Shown: one piece after another, positions 1 through 5,561 of the stretch
Layout of the letters: each line of letters starts with the position of its first letter
How positions within the stretch are numbered: the stretch's first letter is position 1
DNA from: an uncultured Lachnospiraceae bacterium
Lineage (GTDB): Bacteria; Bacillota; Clostridia; Lachnospirales; Lachnospiraceae
DNA length: 5,769 nucleotides
Assembly (NCBI GenBank): GCA_910588285.1
Contig: CAJUQB010000173.1
Coordinates: 1 to 5,769, forward strand
Reading direction: 5' to 3'
Program-made: the position numbers and the translations under genes
The notes under the pieces: generated by a model
What the model was told of the DNA's origin: nothing
The model's database searches: none
Seen by the model: the letters and a program-made list of their open reading frames with translations, nothing else

Positions 1-55
1 AATTTGACGTTTTTGTGCGGGAGAAAGGAACTTTAGTTTGCTGGGCTACACTTTA
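1..55 (+). promoter_or_regulatory. CRISPR leader, right-hand end only
   Basis: This stretch lies directly before the first, best-conserved repeat, on the side where the leader is expected given repeat orientation (ATTGAAAC at the repeat 3' end) and the decay of repeats at the opposite end. It contains a direct repeat CTTTAGT at 31-37 and 51-57, 20 bases apart, the second copy running across the leader-repeat junction. No complete -35/-10 pair is visible, so the array promoter is probably further left, outside the window. Identification as leader is by position, not by a recognised leader sequence. Confidence 0.65.
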
Positions 56-625
56 GTCGCCCCCCGCGTGGGGGCGTGGATTGAAACATTCGGAAAATAA
101 ACTCAGATTCCGGCTGCTCCAGTCGCCCCCCGCGTGGGGGCGTGGATTGAAACAACGGCACCGACCCTGGACCTGACCCGGGGCCGGGGGTCGCCCCCCG
201 CGTGGGGGCGAGGATTGAAAAGAGTGGGGACTATGCTCATTATACCGTAACGTTAAAGTCGCCCCCCGCGTGGGGGGCGTGGATTGAAAAATTCCACATA
301 CCGGATTCTTTAGAATACTTTCCGTCGCCCCCCGCGTGGGGGGCGAGGATTGAAAACGCAAAAATATCATCCAAAAAAATCATGCATGTCCCGTCGTCCC
401 CCGCGTGGGGGGCGAGGATTGAAATATGGATTCTATGGAATCCGGGTAGATGGTCTCCAAGGTCGCCCTCCGCGAGTGTGAGAGGATTGAAATGCTAGTG
501 TCTTTTATAGTGGCTATAAATACCGAAGTCGCCCTCCGCGAGTGTGCGAGGATTGAAATCTCGTATGGTGGTAATGTTTCGATTTCGTCAGTTGTCGTCC
601 TCCGCGAGTGTACGAGGATTGAAAT
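56..625 (+). CRISPR. CRISPR array, type I-C-like, 9 repeats and 8 spacers
   Basis: Nine repeats of 32-33 bases lie at 56-87, 122-153, 190-221, 258-290, 324-356, 393-425, 462-493, 528-559 and 594-625, separated by eight unique spacers of 33-36 bases. The first two repeats are identical: GTCGC, a C-rich/G-rich hairpin (stem CGCCCCC/GGGGGCG, loop CGCGT), then a TGGATTGAAAC tail. This repeat type is known from type I-C systems, where Cas5c/Cas5d cuts at the hairpin base and leaves an 11-base 5' handle. The ATTGAAAC end gives transcription to the right. Repeats 4 and 5 carry an extra G, giving an 8-bp stem and GCGT loop; repeat 6 also has the extra G but C-to-T at position 5. Repeats 7-9 share CTCCGCGAGTGT instead of CCCCGCGTGGGG, which breaks the stem. 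The final base runs C,C,A,A,A,T,T,T,T. Spacer 2 (154-189) is markedly GC-rich. Apparent reading frames across 53-637 on both strands are translations of the repeat and are not genes. The cas genes are not in the window. Confidence 0.97.
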
Positions 626-1063
626 ATAACATAACAAAGTAGATTCCCATATTTGGTACTTTGAAGATTCTCCGATGGAATATTCCTTAAAATAACCAGG
701 TTTTTATTATTTCATATAGTTGATTTTGTTCGTATCAGATATGCAAATTTGAGGTGTTCACTGAATATTAGTGCATGTTTAAAAATTCATTTCTTACATT
801 TGCACGCTCCACTTCGCGGTATATTTGGCCCTCATTCGGTCAATGTAGACCACTACGTCTCTCCCATTCAGATCCAATCTCCCACAAAGTGTAACGCACA
901 GCTGTCAGAAAGCAATTTATTGTGCAGCCAAATTTTATGTCAGTATATTTACTGTTATATTTCATGGGGTAGGAGTGCGCACAAGCTGTGCAGGGTCTAA
1001 CCCAGCGAAGCGAGGGTATTCCGTGAGAACAGATTTTTGTGAGAAGGTCCTACATGGATATTA
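626..1063. other. AT-rich region after the CRISPR trailer, no supported gene
   Basis: No protein gene is supported here. The longest plus-strand frame (749-1000) starts with TTG, has no ribosome site and has a cysteine- and histidine-rich composition unlike a real protein. A 36-codon open stretch on the minus strand (797-904, stop at 794-796) reads somewhat protein-like (for example DLNGRDVVVYIDRM) but has no start codon or ribosome site; it could be a decayed gene remnant or chance. Small hairpins lie near the right end (979-1017, listed separately). The region is visibly more AT-rich than the genes to its right. No tRNA or rRNA was recognised. Confidence 0.6.
979..1017. repeat. Cluster of short stem-loops with alternative pairing
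   Basis: GCACA (979-983) pairs with TGTGC (987-991) around a 3-base loop. Immediately after, GGGT (993-996) can pair with ACCC (1000-1003) around CTA, while the same ACCC can instead pair with GGGT at 1014-1017 around AGCGAAGCGA, so the two folds exclude each other. There is no T-run after either fold, so this is not an ordinary intrinsic terminator. Function unknown; the stems are short and may be fortuitous. Confidence 0.3.
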
Positions 1064-1092
1064 TTGAAAAATCGTAGACTTTTTCATAAAAA
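1064..1092 (+). promoter_or_regulatory. Possible promoter for the membrane protein-glucosidase operon
   Basis: TTGAAA (1064-1069) and TAAAAA (1087-1092) are separated by 17 bases, a fair match to a vegetative sigma factor promoter. It would start transcription near 1099 and give an untranslated leader of a little over 200 bases before the gene at 1316. An 8-bp inverted repeat overlaps the -10 element. The surrounding DNA is AT-rich, so chance matches are likely. Confidence 0.35.
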
Positions 1093-1110
1093 AAGTTTAT
1101 CATATGAAAA
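1081..1110. repeat. Perfect 8-bp inverted repeat, possible operator
   Basis: TTTTCATA (1081-1088) and TATGAAAA (1103-1110) are perfect reverse complements separated by 14 bases, giving 22 bases centre to centre, about two helical turns. The left arm overlaps the candidate -10 element at 1087-1092, the position expected for a repressor dimer site. No regulator gene is adjacent, and the palindrome could also simply form a weak hairpin. Confidence 0.3.
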
Positions 1111-1125
1111 TGAGCTGCCCGACAA

Positions 1126-1305
1126 ATGGGGCGTTTGCATCTTGTGCATGGCAAATTGCACAAATTGTATCCCTCTTATGCTCCGGGTTCCGAATCTAAG
1201 AGCCCCTAAATGTTCTTAGGAAGGGCAATGGCTACGGACGCAACCGCCCTCTATGCGCTTCCCATGGCGCAGATCGGGCTTTCGCCGGCATATGGGGCAG
1301 AATAG
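1126..1305 (+). other. Two tandem short reading frames in the upstream leader
   Basis: In one frame, an ATG at 1126 opens 27 codons ending in TAA at 1207-1209. It is followed at once by an ATG at 1210 opening 31 codons ending in TAG at 1303-1305. That TAG overlaps the AGGAGG ribosome site (1304-1309) of the membrane protein gene. The arrangement could be a decayed coding sequence interrupted by one stop, or leader peptides coupled to the downstream gene. Neither start has a strong ribosome site. The stretch also contains inverted repeats: TTGTGCA/TGCACAA (1142-1148/1157-1163), CTAAGA/TCTTAG (1196-1201/1214-1219) competing with CCTAA/TTAGG (1205-1209/1216-1220), and CCCAT-GGCG/CGCC-ATGGG (1261-1269/1283-1296). 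It does not match any riboswitch class I know. Confidence 0.2.
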
Positions 1306-1315
1306 GAGGGACAAA

Positions 1316-1795
1316 ATGGGACATTTCGGATTTTCATATACAGGGCTGATCTATCTGCTGATGCTCTTTATTCCCAACATCATCTGGGCCAGGAATATGC
1401 CACAGGGATATACGGCAGAGCGGGAAAATAAGATCCTTTTGGCGTTGGAACGCATAGGCGAAGGGCTGACCTGCTACTGTGCCCTTCTGTTTTCCGATTT
1501 CAATCTCCAGGAACCTTCCGGCTGGTCCTGGTGGCTGGCAGCTTCCTTTCTGCTGATGCTCCTGTATGAAATGTGGTGGATTCGCTATTTCCGGAGCCAG
1601 CGGCAGATGGAGGACTTTTACAGCAGCCTTTGGGGGATTCCGCTGGCAGGGGCAACGCTGCCAGTGGCGGCCTTCTTTCTGCTGGGGGTGTATGGACGGG
1701 TGGTCTGGATGATGCTGTCCTCTGTAGTTCTGGGTATTGGCCATATCGGGATCCATCTGCAGCATAAAAGGCAGCTGCAGAAAAATAAATCATGA
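1316..1795 (+). CDS. Small multi-pass membrane protein, function unknown
   Basis: The product is 159 residues. The ATG at 1316 is preferred over an in-frame ATG 63 bases upstream because AGGAGG (1304-1309) sits six bases before it and the upstream extension is arginine-rich and unlike the rest. Hydrophobic segments fall at about residues 6-24, 44-62, 72-92, 106-126 and 128-146, so five membrane spans are likely, with a lysine-rich C-terminal tail (KRQLQKNKS). Aromatic residues are abundant around WWLAASFLLMLLYEMWWIRYF-like span 3. The N-terminal GFSYTGLIYLL and the late GIGHIGIHLQH resemble an uncharacterised membrane protein family I recall from Clostridia, but I cannot assign a function. 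No enzymatic motif or signal peptide cleavage site is seen. Its stop lies 31 bases before the glucosidase start with no terminator between, so the two are probably co-transcribed; whether they are functionally linked is unknown. Confidence 0.85.
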   Translation: MGHFGFSYTGLIYLLMLFIPNIIWARNMPQGYTAERENKILLALERIGEGLTCYCALLFSDFNLQEPSGWSWWLAASFLLMLLYEMWWIRYFRSQRQMEDFYSSLWGIPLAGATLPVAAFFLLGVYGRVVWMMLSSVVLGIGHIGIHLQHKRQLQKNKS

Positions 1796-1826
1796 TTTAA
1801 ATTTTATTAGAAAGGAAATATACAAT

Positions 1827-3497
1827 ATGACAAGCAATAACCATGTATCTGAAGAAAAATGGTGGAAACGCTCCGTCATCTACCAGATTTATCCCCGCAG
1901 CTTTTGCGACGGAAACGGAGATGGAATTGGAGATTTGGAAGGGATTATTTCCAAGCTGGATTATCTGGAACAGCTGGGGGTGGATGCCATCTGGCTCTCA
2001 CCGGTGTGCAGATCACCCCAGGATGACAATGGGTACGATATTTCCGATTATCAGGATATTGATCCCATGTTTGGCACGCTGGAGGATATGGACCGGCTGA
2101 TTGCGGAGGCGAAAAAGCGCAGCATCCGCATCATTATGGATCTGGTGCTGAACCATTCCTCAGATGAGCATCCCTGGTTTTTGGAGGCCAGGAAGAGCAG
2201 AGAAAATCCTTACCACGATTATTATGTCTGGCGGGACGGTACTCCGGAAATGCCCCCCAACGAGATGCGGGCAGCCTTCGGCGGGTCGGCCTGGGAATGG
2301 GAGCCACAGGTGCAGCAGTACTATTTTCATCAGTTTTCCGTAAAGCAGCCAGACCTGAACTGGGAGAATCCCAAGCTGCGCCGGGAGATTTATGATATGA
2401 TCAACTGGTGGATTGCCAGGGGGGTGGGAGGCTTTCGCCTGGATGTGATTGACCAGATTGCCAAGGAGCCGGATCAGGGGATCACCAGCAATGGGCCAAG
2501 GCTTCATGAATACCTGCAGGAGCTGAGCCGGGAGACCTTCCAGAAGGCGGATCTTGTGACTGTAGGGGAGGCCTGGGGAGCCACCCCGGAGCTGGCCATG
2601 CGCTACAGCAATCCCGACCAGAGCGAGCTGTCCATGGTATTTCAGTTTGAGCATATCTGTCTGGACCAGATGGAGGGAAAGGAAAAATGGGATCTGGCCC
2701 CCCTGCCCTTCCTGAAATTCAAAGAGGTATTCAACCGCTGGCAGACCAAGCTGCATGGAACAGGCTGGAACAGTCTGTTTTGGAATAATCATGACCTGCC
2801 GAGGATTGTATCCCGCTGGGGAAATGACAGCCAATATCGGGTGGAATCAGCCAAAATGCTGGCAATCCTTCTTCACGGTATGCAGGGGACACCCTATATT
2901 TACCAGGGGGAGGAGCTGGGCATGACCAATGTGCGCTGCCCGATCGAAGCGTACCAGGATATTGAGACCCGCAATCTCTATCGGGAGCGCCTGGAGCAGG
3001 GATATGGGGAAGCGGAGGTTATGGAGTCCATCTATGCAAAGAGCCGTGACAATGCAAGGACGCCCATGCAGTGGAGCAATGAGGCAAATGCAGGCTTTAC
3101 CACAGGGGAGCCATGGCTTTCGGTGAACCCCAATTACCATGAGATCAACGCCAGGAGCCAGGTGGAGGATGCGGATTCTGTCTTCCACTGCTATCGCAGG
3201 CTGATCCGGCTGCGGAAGGAGTACCGGGTATTTGCAGAGGGGGATTTCCGGATGCTGCTTAAGGAGGATGCTGCTGTTTTTGCCTATACCAGGAACAGCC
3301 GGGAAGGGCAGCTTCTGGTGGTCTGCAACTTTTATGGGAAGGATGCAGACTGCGCCATCAGGGAGCCGTGGGATTCTATGGAGCTGTTGGCCGGCAATTA
3401 CAAAGAGCCATTGCAACTGCTGCCGGAGGGCGGGATCTCGCTGCGCCCCTATGAGGCAAGGATGTATTGGAAGGAGTCAGGAAAAGCCTGCCAGTAA
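1827..3497 (+). CDS. dexB: DexB-like glucan 1,6-alpha-glucosidase (GH13 subfamily 31)
   Basis: The 556-residue product should hydrolyse terminal alpha-1,6-linked glucose from isomalto-oligosaccharides or dextran fragments in the cytoplasm; there is no signal peptide. GH13 landmarks are all present: calcium-type loop DGNGDGIGD (28-36), region I DLVLNH (105-110), QPDLN (174-178, typical of the oligo-1,6-glucosidase subfamily), nucleophile D206 in GFRLDVI, acid/base E248 in VGEAWG and transition-state stabiliser D323 in NNHDLPR. Val207 after the nucleophile is the residue linked to alpha-1,6 preference in this family. The segment between D206 and SNGPRLHEYL is short, as in Streptococcus mutans DexB and unlike Bacillus MalL, which has a longer loop (comparison from memory). 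The nucleophile-to-acid spacing of 42 also equals that recalled for DexB. The start at 1827 follows AAAGGA (1811-1816); an upstream in-frame ATG at 1737 lies inside the preceding gene and is rejected. An oligo-1,6-glucosidase (malL type) is the main alternative. The tail overlaps the convergent acyltransferase gene by 21 bases. Confidence 0.93.
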   Translation: MTSNNHVSEEKWWKRSVIYQIYPRSFCDGNGDGIGDLEGIISKLDYLEQLGVDAIWLSPVCRSPQDDNGYDISDYQDIDPMFGTLEDMDRLIAEAKKRSIRIIMDLVLNHSSDEHPWFLEARKSRENPYHDYYVWRDGTPEMPPNEMRAAFGGSAWEWEPQVQQYYFHQFSVKQPDLNWENPKLRREIYDMINWWIARGVGGFRLDVIDQIAKEPDQGITSNGPRLHEYLQELSRETFQKADLVTVGEAWGATPELAMRYSNPDQSELSMVFQFEHICLDQMEGKEKWDLAPLPFLKFKEVFNRWQTKLHGTGWNSLFWNNHDLPRIVSRWGNDSQYRVESAKMLAILLHGMQGTPYIYQGEELGMTNVRCPIEAYQDIETRNLYRERLEQGYGEAEVMESIYAKSRDNARTPMQWSNEANAGFTTGEPWLSVNPNYHEINARSQVEDADSVFHCYRRLIRLRKEYRVFAEGDFRMLLKEDAAVFAYTRNSREGQLLVVCNFYGKDADCAIREPWDSMELLAGNYKEPLQLLPEGGISLRPYEARMYWKESGKACQ

Positions 3498-4553
3498 CCG
3501 GAGCAGGGGGATATGGCGCAGCAGGTGACAGGCTGCCAGGGTCAGCAGGAGGCTTCCGATGCAGATGGAGGCCGCCAGGGCCGGCAGCGGGAGGGAAATC
3601 CGGGCCATGTAATAGGCCAGGGCTACCAGGATGGTCTGGTGCAGCAGGTAGATGGGGTAGGACATCCGGTTCAGGTATTTGGTGACTGCTGTTGGCTTGT
3701 CAAGAAACCGCCTGCCCAGCACAAGCAGGGACAGAATGGAAATCCACCCCACCAGATTTACCCACAGGTCGCCGTAGTAGGCGAAACGGTAGTACAGCAG
3801 GACAGAGAGGAGGGTGACAGCCGTCCACAGGGGCAGGAGCCATCCGGCGTGCTGCTCCAAGCATTCCAGTACACTGTCCTGGCTGAGGTAATAATATCCC
3901 AGCAGGAACAATGCCAGGTTTTTGCCCAGGCTGAAGCCGCCGAAATTGCCCAGATAATACATCAGCCATACCGGAAGGAAGAGCAGCAGCAGGCCCCCAA
4001 AGGGAATGGCTGCTGCTTTTCCTTTCGTTCTTCCGGCGCTGGGGAGCAAGGAGATGGGCAGTTGGGGAAGGATGCAAAAGATTGCTAGGGAAACCATGGA
4101 TATGAGGAACAGGAAGAGGATGAACCATAGGTGTCCCGGCGTAAAGGCGCCGTCATAACCGGAAAAATCTGTCAGATGGGTAAAAAAGTAATGCCAGTGG
4201 GATGCCAGCCCGCCCTGATATTCAAAGAAGAATTTCCGGGCAAAAAGGCTCTGGAAGGGAACCAGCAGGAGCAGGCCGCCCAGAAAGGGAACCAGCAGCT
4301 TCCTGGCGCGCTGTTTTACATATTCCCTCCTGGAGCGCTGCTCCAGCGCGTGACGGGCGCTGATCCCGGCCAGCACAAACAGCAGGGGCATAAACCAGGG
4401 ATTGACCAGCACGATCAGGGTGCTGAGCAGCCGGCTTTCCCCCATCCATACATAGAATCTGGAGCCGAAATCATTCCAGACCATAAAGGTATGTACAGGG
4501 AACAGCAGTAAAATGGTGTAATTCCGCAGATTGTCAATATATATTTTTCGCAT
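3477..4553 (-). CDS. Acyltransferase-3 family membrane protein
   Basis: The 358-residue product is a polytopic membrane protein with about ten hydrophobic spans, matching the acyltransferase-3 family (OafA/OpgC-type O-acyltransferases, usually 330-400 residues). Family-like features are the N-terminal YIDNLRNYTILLLFPVH with R10 and H21 in the first span, NPWFMPLLFVLAGISAR (51-67), RKLLVPF (84-90) before the third span, GHLWFILFLF (140-149) and the late MSYPIYLLHQTILV (297-310). Members transfer acetyl, succinyl or other acyl groups onto envelope glycans, lipids or small molecules; the acceptor here cannot be told. The start is supported by GGAGG (plus-strand CCTCC at 4561-4565) seven bases upstream. 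A good promoter (TTTACA, 17 bases, TAAAAT) precedes it, interleaved with that of the divergent hydrolase gene. Its last 21 bases overlap the end of the convergent glucosidase gene, and no terminator is visible between them. It is probably transcribed alone. Confidence 0.9.
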   Translation of the reverse strand: MRKIYIDNLRNYTILLLFPVHTFMVWNDFGSRFYVWMGESRLLSTLIVLVNPWFMPLLFVLAGISARHALEQRSRREYVKQRARKLLVPFLGGLLLLVPFQSLFARKFFFEYQGGLASHWHYFFTHLTDFSGYDGAFTPGHLWFILFLFLISMVSLAIFCILPQLPISLLPSAGRTKGKAAAIPFGGLLLLFLPVWLMYYLGNFGGFSLGKNLALFLLGYYYLSQDSVLECLEQHAGWLLPLWTAVTLLSVLLYYRFAYYGDLWVNLVGWISILSLLVLGRRFLDKPTAVTKYLNRMSYPIYLLHQTILVALAYYMARISLPLPALAASICIGSLLLTLAACHLLRHIPLLRLLAGFS

Positions 4554-4565
4554 ATTTGTACCTCC

Positions 4566-4585
4566 AACAGAAATAAATTGCTGTT
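4566..4585. repeat. Short inverted repeat at the acyltransferase transcription start
   Basis: AACAG (4566-4570) and CTGTT (4581-4585) are reverse complements separated by ten bases. They lie between the minus-strand -10 element and the ribosome site of the acyltransferase gene, where the transcription start is expected. It may be a protein site or a weak 5' hairpin; at five base pairs it could be chance. Confidence 0.2.
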
Positions 4586-4614
4586 ATTTTACCCCTTTTC
4601 CTTTTGAATGTAAA
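4586..4614 (-). promoter_or_regulatory. Promoter of the acyltransferase gene
   Basis: Read on the minus strand, TTTACA (plus 4609-4614) and TAAAAT (plus 4586-4591) are separated by exactly 17 bases, close to the vegetative sigma consensus. Transcription would start near 4579, giving a leader of about 25 bases that contains the GGAGG ribosome site. Its -35 element shares base 4609 with the -35 element of the divergent plus-strand promoter. Confidence 0.7.
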
Positions 4615-4632
4615 GCCAGACTATGGTACAAT
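4604..4632 (+). promoter_or_regulatory. Promoter of the C-N hydrolase gene
   Basis: TTGAAT (4604-4609) and TACAAT (4627-4632) are separated by exactly 17 bases, a strong vegetative-type promoter, with TGG just before the -10 element. Transcription would start near 4639, leaving about 33 bases of leader that carry AAGGAGG (4658-4664). It overlaps the divergent minus-strand promoter. Confidence 0.75.
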
Positions 4633-4671
4633 TTTTTTATACTATATAGCACACCACAAGGAGGAAATGAC

Positions 4672-5550
4672 ATGGAAAATATTCGGATCGCCCTTTTGCA
4701 GATCCTGCCCACAGGAACCCGGGCGGGAAATCTCAAAAAGGGCCTGGAATATTGCAGGCAGGCAAAGGCGCAGGGGGCCGATATCGCCCTGTTCCCTGAG
4801 ATGTGGAGCTGCGGGTATGAGATCCCGGAGGAACCGGGGCGCTTACAGGAGCTGGCTGTGCCCCAGGACGGCTCCTTTGTTGCAGCTTACCAGGAGCTGG
4901 CCCGGGAGCTTTCCATGGCCATTGGGATAACATTTCTGGAAAGCTATGAGCCGGCCCCCAGGAATACGGTCTGCCTGATTGACCGTTTCGGGCGGAAGCT
5001 GTATACCTACGCCAAGGTGCATACCTGCGATTTCGGGGATGAATGCAGGCTGACGCCCGGGGAGGATTTTTATGTGGCAGCGCTGGATACCGGGAAGGGT
5101 ACGGTGCAGGTGGGAAGCATGATCTGCTATGACCGGGAATTCCCGGAGAGCGCAAGGATCCTGATGCTGAAGGGGGCAGAGCTTCTGCTGGTGCCCAATG
5201 CCTGCCCCATGGAAATCAACCGGATTTCCCAGCTGCGGGCCCGGGCTTTTGAAAATATGCTGGGAATCGCTACTGTCAATTACCCGGAGGGGAAGCCGGA
5301 CTGCAACGGCCATTCTATAGCCTTTGATGGGATTGCCTATTGGCCCGGGGAGGAGGGGGCAAGAGATACCAGGATCCTGGAGGCGGACGGATCGGAGGGG
5401 ATATTTCTGGCGGATTTTCCCATAGAGGAGATGCGCAGATACCGAGGCAGCGAGGTGCACGGCAATGCATACCGGAGGCCGGAGAAGTATGGGATTTTGC
5501 TGTCTGAGGAGATACGGGAGCCATTTATACGGAAGGATCGGCGGGATTAG
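4672..5550 (+). CDS. Nitrilase-superfamily carbon-nitrogen hydrolase
   Basis: The 292-residue product has the nitrilase-superfamily catalytic triad in order: E43 in LFPEMW, K115 in YAKVHTCDF and nucleophile C152 in MICYDREFPE. E124 is a likely match to the second conserved glutamate. The length is typical of single-domain amidases of this superfamily, which hydrolyse amides, carbamoyl groups or nitriles through a cysteine thioester in the cytoplasm. The C-terminal HGNAYRRPEKYG resembles that of carbamoylputrescine amidase-like and related members, but the substrate cannot be assigned. The ATG at 4672 is chosen over an in-frame ATG at 4531 because AAGGAGG (4658-4664) precedes it by seven bases, homology begins at IRIALLQ, and the promoter lies inside the longer version. 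It is divergent from the acyltransferase gene; no partner gene follows in the window and no terminator is evident after the stop. Confidence 0.93.
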   Translation: MENIRIALLQILPTGTRAGNLKKGLEYCRQAKAQGADIALFPEMWSCGYEIPEEPGRLQELAVPQDGSFVAAYQELARELSMAIGITFLESYEPAPRNTVCLIDRFGRKLYTYAKVHTCDFGDECRLTPGEDFYVAALDTGKGTVQVGSMICYDREFPESARILMLKGAELLLVPNACPMEINRISQLRARAFENMLGIATVNYPEGKPDCNGHSIAFDGIAYWPGEEGARDTRILEADGSEGIFLADFPIEEMRRYRGSEVHGNAYRRPEKYGILLSEEIREPFIRKDRRD

Positions 5551-5561
5551 TATCAGTTTGA

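Noticed and set aside
429..441. Spacer 6 and flank 666-681 share GATTCT and ATGGAAT
   Set aside because: The flank has three extra bases between the two blocks, the match is short, and it is not a plausible self-target.
53..637. Reading frames on both strands across the CRISPR array, with repeated RGAT/SPPAWGA-like segments
   Set aside because: The periodic peptide is simply the translated CRISPR repeat; there is no ribosome site and the array structure explains it fully.
663..693. Possible tenth, highly degenerate CRISPR repeat
   Set aside because: CTCCG (670-674) lies 70 bases after the CTCCG of repeat 9, near the normal 66-base period, and the stretch ends in AAAAT, but overall identity is low and no stem is formed, so chance is as likely.
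742..751. TGCAAATTTG shared with 5717-5726, a possible duplicated end
   Set aside because: A ten-base, partly palindromic AT-rich match between two AT-rich regions is compatible with chance, and no longer similarity surrounds it.
794..904. 36-codon minus-strand open stretch with protein-like sequence
   Set aside because: It is too short and lacks a start codon and ribosome site; noted only in the region description.
749..1000. 83-codon plus-strand frame
   Set aside because: It begins with TTG, has no ribosome site, and its cysteine- and histidine-rich composition does not look like a protein.
1054..1077. Seven-codon frame MDIIEKS preceded by GAGAAGG
   Set aside because: A ribosome-site-like sequence is present but seven codons cannot be supported as a gene from sequence alone.
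1104..1199. 31-codon frame starting at ATG 1104
   Set aside because: There is no ribosome site, and the ATG lies in the right arm of the inverted repeat at 1103-1110.
3513..4511. Glutamine-rich plus-strand frames opposite the acyltransferase
   Set aside because: They are antisense shadows of a well-supported membrane protein gene with its own promoter and ribosome site.
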